Under the pieces are notes generated by a model, which ran no database searches, was not told the DNA's origin, and saw nothing but the letters and a program-made list of their open reading frames with translations. Position numbers and translations under genes: made by a program. Below are positions 62,572-64,000 of a stretch of 64,000 bases of DNA, in pieces (the stretch's first letter is position 1; every line of letters begins with the position of its first letter). Origin of the DNA: Gammaproteobacteria bacterium UBA5078 (GTDB lineage Bacteria > Pseudomonadota > Gammaproteobacteria > Pseudomonadales > Pseudohongiellaceae); NCBI GenBank assembly GCA_002416505.1, contig DIAM01000005.1, forward strand, positions 95,162 through 159,161, read 5' to 3'.

Positions 62572-62958
62572 TTAGAGCAAGCCTTTCTTCTGCTTGTAGT
62601 CGCGCACGGCCGCCTTGATGGCGTCCTCGGCGAGAACCGAGCAGTGGATTTTCACGGGCGGCAGAGCGAGCTCTTCGGCCAACTGGGTATTCTTGATGGT
62701 TTCCGCTTCGGCCAGGGTCTTGCCCTTCATCCACTCGGTAGCAAGGGAGCTGGAGGCGATTGCCGAACCGCAACCATAGGTCTTGAACTTGGCGTCTTCG
62801 ATGACCCCCTGCTCGTTGACCTTGATCTGCAGACGCATCACATCGCCACACGCCGGCGCGCCGACCATGCCGGTGCCCACGTCCGGGTCTTCCGCGTCCA
62901 TCTTGCCGACGTTGCGCGGGTTTTCGTAATGGTCAATGACCTTTTCACTGTAAGCCAT
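62572..62958 (-). CDS. iscU: Fe-S scaffold protein IscU
   Basis: Scaffold on which [2Fe-2S] clusters are made. The 128-residue length is standard. The three Cys ligands lie in GAPACGDVM, TYGCGSAIASSS and KIHCSVLAEDAIKAAV. The LPPVK motif bound by HscA is LALPPVKIH. It lies 47 bp after iscS. Confidence 0.98.
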   Translation of the reverse strand: MAYSEKVIDHYENPRNVGKMDAEDPDVGTGMVGAPACGDVMRLQIKVNEQGVIEDAKFKTYGCGSAIASSSLATEWMKGKTLAEAETIKNTQLAEELALPPVKIHCSVLAEDAIKAAVRDYKQKKGLL

Positions 62959-63005
62959 GCTGGTATTCCTTCCTCATCAGAGAGCCGCTCTTGCCCGGCG
63001 ACTAC

Positions 63006-64000
63006 TTAGTGCGCTGCCCACTCGATCTTGGAGATGTCGACGCCGTCTTTGTACATATCCCACAGCGGCGACAATTCGCGCAGCTTGGTGACCGCCTCGC
63101 GAACCTTCTGCGCGGCATAGTCGACTTCTTCTTCGGTGGTGAAGCGACCGAAGGTGAAACGAATGGAGCTGTGCGCCAACTCATCGTTGCGGCCCAGGGC
63201 ACGCAGGACGTAAGACGGCTCAAGCGACGCCGAGGTACAAGCCGAGCCGGACGATACCGCCAGGTCCTTGAGCGCCATGATCAGCGACTCACCCTCAACG
63301 TAGTTGAAGCTGAGGTTGAGATTGTGCGGTACACGGGCAGTCATGCTGCCGTTGATGTACAGCTCTTCCAAACCATCGACCTGCTGGAAGAAGCGATCAC
63401 GCAGGGCCAGGATGCGCTGGTTTTCCTGGACCATTTCTTCCTTGGCAATGCGAAAGGCTTCACCCATGCCGACGATCTGGTGGGTCGCCAGGGTACCGGA
63501 ACGCATGCCGCGCTCATGACCGCCACCGTGGGTCTGGGCTTCCAGGCGCACACGCGGCTTACGCTGAACATAAAGCGCGCCAACCCCCTTGGGGCCATAG
63601 GTTTTATGCGCCGAAAACGACATCAGGTCGACCTTGAGGGCGTCCAGATCGATCGCCACCTTGCCGGTGGACTGTGCCGCATCGACATGCAAGAACACGC
63701 CGCGCGAACGGGTCAGCTCACCGATCGCCGCGATGTCGTTGATCGTGCCGATTTCATTATTGACGTGCATGATCGACACCAGAATGGTGTCCTCACGCAT
63801 CGCCGCCTCGACCATCGCCGGAGTAATCAAGCCATCTTCGCCCGGCTCGATGTAGGTGACTTCGAAGCCCTCACGCTCAAGCTGACGCATGGTATCGAGC
63901 ACCGCTTTGTGCTCGATCTTCGAGGTGATCAGGTGCTTACCTTTACTCTTGTAAAAGTCGGCAACGCCCTTAATGGCCAGGTTGTTCGACTCGGTAGCGC
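63006..64000 (-). CDS. iscS: Cysteine desulfurase IscS, C-terminal part (runs off right edge)
   Basis: PLP enzyme that takes sulfur from cysteine. I read the frame on past the listed Met to the window edge; it begins ATESNNLAIKGVADFYKSKG and SKIEHKAVLDTM, so the N-terminal ~70 residues are outside. The PLP Lys is in FSAHKTYGPKG and the persulfide Cys in SSGSACTSAS. The C-terminus ends DISKIEWAAH, matching IscS. It is the first gene of the visible isc operon; iscR, if present, lies outside. Confidence 0.97.
   Translation of the reverse strand, partial: ATESNNLAIKGVADFYKSKGKHLITSKIEHKAVLDTMRQLEREGFEVTYIEPGEDGLITPAMVEAAMREDTILVSIMHVNNEIGTINDIAAIGELTRSRGVFLHVDAAQSTGKVAIDLDALKVDLMSFSAHKTYGPKGVGALYVQRKPRVRLEAQTHGGGHERGMRSGTLATHQIVGMGEAFRIAKEEMVQENQRILALRDRFFQQVDGLEELYINGSMTARVPHNLNLSFNYVEGESLIMALKDLAVSSGSACTSASLEPSYVLRALGRNDELAHSSIRFTFGRFTTEEEVDYAAQKVREAVTKLRELSPLWDMYKDGVDISKIEWAAH

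Larger units (their letters stand above)
58134..64000. other. Pseudomonas-like tract (rlmN 5' half through iscS)
   Basis: From inside rlmN to the window edge, protein wording agrees closely with Pseudomonas orthologues as I recall them, for instance in HscA, Ndk and IscX. By eye the tetramer CTAG is rare: I count three in this tract, two of them in the hscA-hscB gap. It is frequent in the sequence upstream. Start coordinate is approximate. Explanation is either homologous replacement or assembly chimera. Confidence 0.6.

Noticed and set aside
1..64000. CRISPR arrays, tRNA or rRNA genes, insertion sequences, prophage, toxin-antitoxin modules
   Set aside because: I looked for regular repeats, clover-leaf RNA patterns, transposase and phage motifs and found none I could support.

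Overview
The window reads as chromosome of a free-living, Gram-negative gammaproteobacterium. I infer a marine Cellvibrionales/Pseudomonadales-type relative; the genus cannot be fixed by eye. Its backbone is the gammaproteobacterial order purL - tadA - guaA/guaB - xseA - der - bamB - yfgM - hisS - ispG - rodZ - pilW - rlmN - ndk - isc. Accessory blocks interrupt this backbone, mostly between tadA and der. I see no tRNA, rRNA, CRISPR array, insertion sequence or phage genes.

Layout. 1-5.3 kb: 5' part of purL, a lipoprotein, tadA, a LysM/peptidase-like protein and a 1-Cys peroxiredoxin. 5.5-11.4 kb: a signalling block (NarL-type regulator, CheB-CheR-PAS fusion, PAS histidine kinase). 11.8-18.2 kb: a small DUF1496-like protein, an isoaspartyl methyltransferase/erythromycin-esterase fusion, an NHL-repeat protein, a DUF3817 membrane protein and a large patatin-like protein. 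18.6-21.7 kb: guaB-guaA. 21.7-34.4 kb: a co-oriented envelope/iron/small-molecule block on the minus strand. In transcription order it holds cytochrome b561, a four-gene cluster (thermostable-hemolysin-family protein, acyl-AMP ligase, heme-oxygenase-like oxidase, SDR), a TPR protein, a QseBC/PmrAB-like two-component system, a cupredoxin, an FTR1 iron permease, an outer-membrane-like protein, then a YejM/LapC-like protein, an InaA/WaaP-like kinase and a methyltransferase. 34.5-49.6 kb: xseA, an M23 peptidase, DUF3307, a DsbA-like protein, a glutamine amidotransferase, DoxX, NhaC, an M1 peptidase with a DUF6702 partner, two unknown membrane proteins, a DTW-domain protein, a diguanylate cyclase and an alpha/beta hydrolase. 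49.7-64 kb: core genes der through the isc operon.

Two observations stand out. First, two sites shaped like PmrA/QseB boxes (TTAA half-sites 11 bp apart) lie in front of the YejM-like gene and in front of the four-gene cluster. Each is followed 10 nt later by a -10-like hexamer. This suggests that the resident two-component system controls LPS/envelope functions and the uncharacterised biosynthetic cluster together with iron uptake. Second, from about 58.13 kb inside rlmN to the window end, the proteins look like Pseudomonas orthologues, whereas the second half of rlmN and everything beyond it do not. The junction lies in the highly conserved MGEPLLN motif of RlmN. It is either a homologous replacement of the isc region or an assembly chimera, and this should be settled before the isc genes are used for taxonomy.
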